DNA of 64,000 bases from an uncultured SAR116 cluster alpha proteobacterium (GTDB taxonomy: Bacteria > Pseudomonadota > Alphaproteobacteria > Puniceispirillales > Puniceispirillaceae). Position numbers and translations under genes: made by a program. The DNA lies in the NCBI GenBank assembly GCA_902578815.1, contig CACHEI010000001.1, forward strand, positions 97,129 to 161,128. Reading direction: 5' to 3'. Below are positions 63,317-64,000 of this stretch, one piece after another (positions within the stretch are counted from its first letter, which is position 1; every line of letters starts with the position of its first letter). Below the pieces are notes generated by a model. It saw only the letters and a program-made list of their open reading frames with translations, was not told the origin of the DNA and did not search any database.

Positions 63317-64000
63317 TCAGCGATTGCGGGCAAGCCCGTGCGAAAGCCATACCACACTGCCAAGTAAAATCACGGCACCTGCCTGGTGCAGGCCACCGAG
63401 AGCCACGGGTACGCCGTAGAGCAAAGTGGTGATACCTAACAGGAATTGCACTGAAACTGCCACCATCGCAAAATAGGCCGGACCGCTGCTAAGATTAGTC
63501 TTTTTTGCATTAAACGTTAGGCCTAGAACGGCTACGACGGCCAAAACTGCGATCCATCTGTGATGGAACTGCGCCGATGCTGGGTTTTCAAATGGATCAA
63601 AAAGACCCTGTTCACCATATTCTATCGGGATCATTCCTGACCCCATCAGCGGATATTCATTGTAGAGAAGACCAGCATCCATGCCGGCGACCAGAGCGCC
63701 CGCCAGAATTGTCAGCCCAACAATGCCGATGGTCGCCGCTGTTTGACCGCGCGGCAATGGTGATCTACCATCGCGAATATCCAATGCTGTCCAAATAAGC
63801 ATTCCGAAAATCAAAAGTGCTATGCCAAGATGTGTTGCGAGGCGATATTGCGACACGCTGGCTTCTTCGCTGAGACCGGATTTTACCATCCACCACCCAA
63901 TGACACCTTGGAAACTGCCAAGAACCAAAAGAAAAAGAAGACGGGTGCCGAAACCGGATGGTATCCGCCCCATCACCCAGAAGCCGAGCAGAGGCAGGGC
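63317..64000 (-). CDS. ctaA: Heme A synthase, partial
   Basis: The frame is open to the window edge, so the N-terminus is missing. The 227 visible residues contain LPLLGFWVMGRIPSGF, LVLGSFQGVIGWWMVKSGLSE, YRLATHLGIALLIF, FHHRWIAVLAVVAVLG and GGLHQAGAVILLGSVVWLSHG. The paired membrane-helix histidines of COX15/CtaA are present. The enzyme oxidises heme O to heme A for aa3-type cytochrome oxidase, in line with sco1 at 47.7 kb. Confidence 0.93.
   Translation of the reverse strand, partial: ALPLLGFWVMGRIPSGFGTRLLFLLVLGSFQGVIGWWMVKSGLSEEASVSQYRLATHLGIALLIFGMLIWTALDIRDGRSPLPRGQTAATIGIVGLTILAGALVAGMDAGLLYNEYPLMGSGMIPIEYGEQGLFDPFENPASAQFHHRWIAVLAVVAVLGLTFNAKKTNLSSGPAYFAMVAVSVQFLLGITTLLYGVPVALGGLHQAGAVILLGSVVWLSHGLARNR

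Overview
The window is ordinary chromosomal DNA of an alphaproteobacterium, about 50% G+C. The gene sets and their order suggest a marine, SAR116-like (Puniceispirillales or Rhodospirillales-type) heterotroph. The grounds are the sdhCDAB-zapE-mdh-sucCDAB-lpd cluster, the split ATP synthase locus atpHAGDC, the nadD-rsfS-rlmH-gpmI-ctpA-rppH block, lysA-lptM-argH, and argD-argF-hslO. The lineage is inferred from gene order and protein style, not from a database search. I see no rRNA, tRNA, CRISPR array, insertion sequence, prophage or conjugative element.

Layout: 1-12.9 kb encodes the TCA cycle from succinate dehydrogenase through malate dehydrogenase, succinyl-CoA synthetase and the 2-oxoglutarate dehydrogenase complex. 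A reverse block follows (fsa, DUF484, xerC; 12.9-15.2 kb), coupled by 4-base overlaps. Next come priA and the F1 ATP synthase operon (15.4-22.7 kb). From 22.8 to 33.9 kb almost everything is on the minus strand: rppH, ctpA, gpmI, rlmH, rsfS, nadD, proA, proB, obgE, rpmA, rplU and a sugar-acid dehydratase-like enolase-superfamily gene. From 34 to 38.4 kb, on the plus strand, lie a frameshifted DM13 gene, a HAD hydrolase, folB, a methyltransferase, chorismate mutase and tyrA. From 38.4 to 48.3 kb are ydcF, a zinc-ribbon membrane protein, lysA-lptM-argH, tlpA, the etfBA-pduO-HIG1-folD-yggT block and sco1. From 48.5 to 64 kb are acs, recX, an ABC-2 permease, a dCTP deaminase, argD-argF-hslO-lipoprotein, trkH, folE, a PfpI-like protein, a DUF1289 protein, a decayed betaine-homocysteine methyltransferase, aspS and the start of ctaA.

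Together these genes cover central carbon oxidation and ATP synthesis, proline, arginine, lysine and aromatic amino acid synthesis, folate one-carbon metabolism, respiratory-chain assembly (Sco1, CtaA) and envelope maintenance.

No obviously new multi-gene system is present. The items worth a second look are small. They are two broken genes (DM13 and the methyltransferase); two strong promoters followed almost immediately by terminator-like hairpins (rplU and argD leaders); a perfect 23-bp palindrome before folD; paired palindromes before the enolase-superfamily gene; the joint absence of envC and ftsEX from their usual neighbourhoods; and compositional patches in proA and sucA that hint at recombination.
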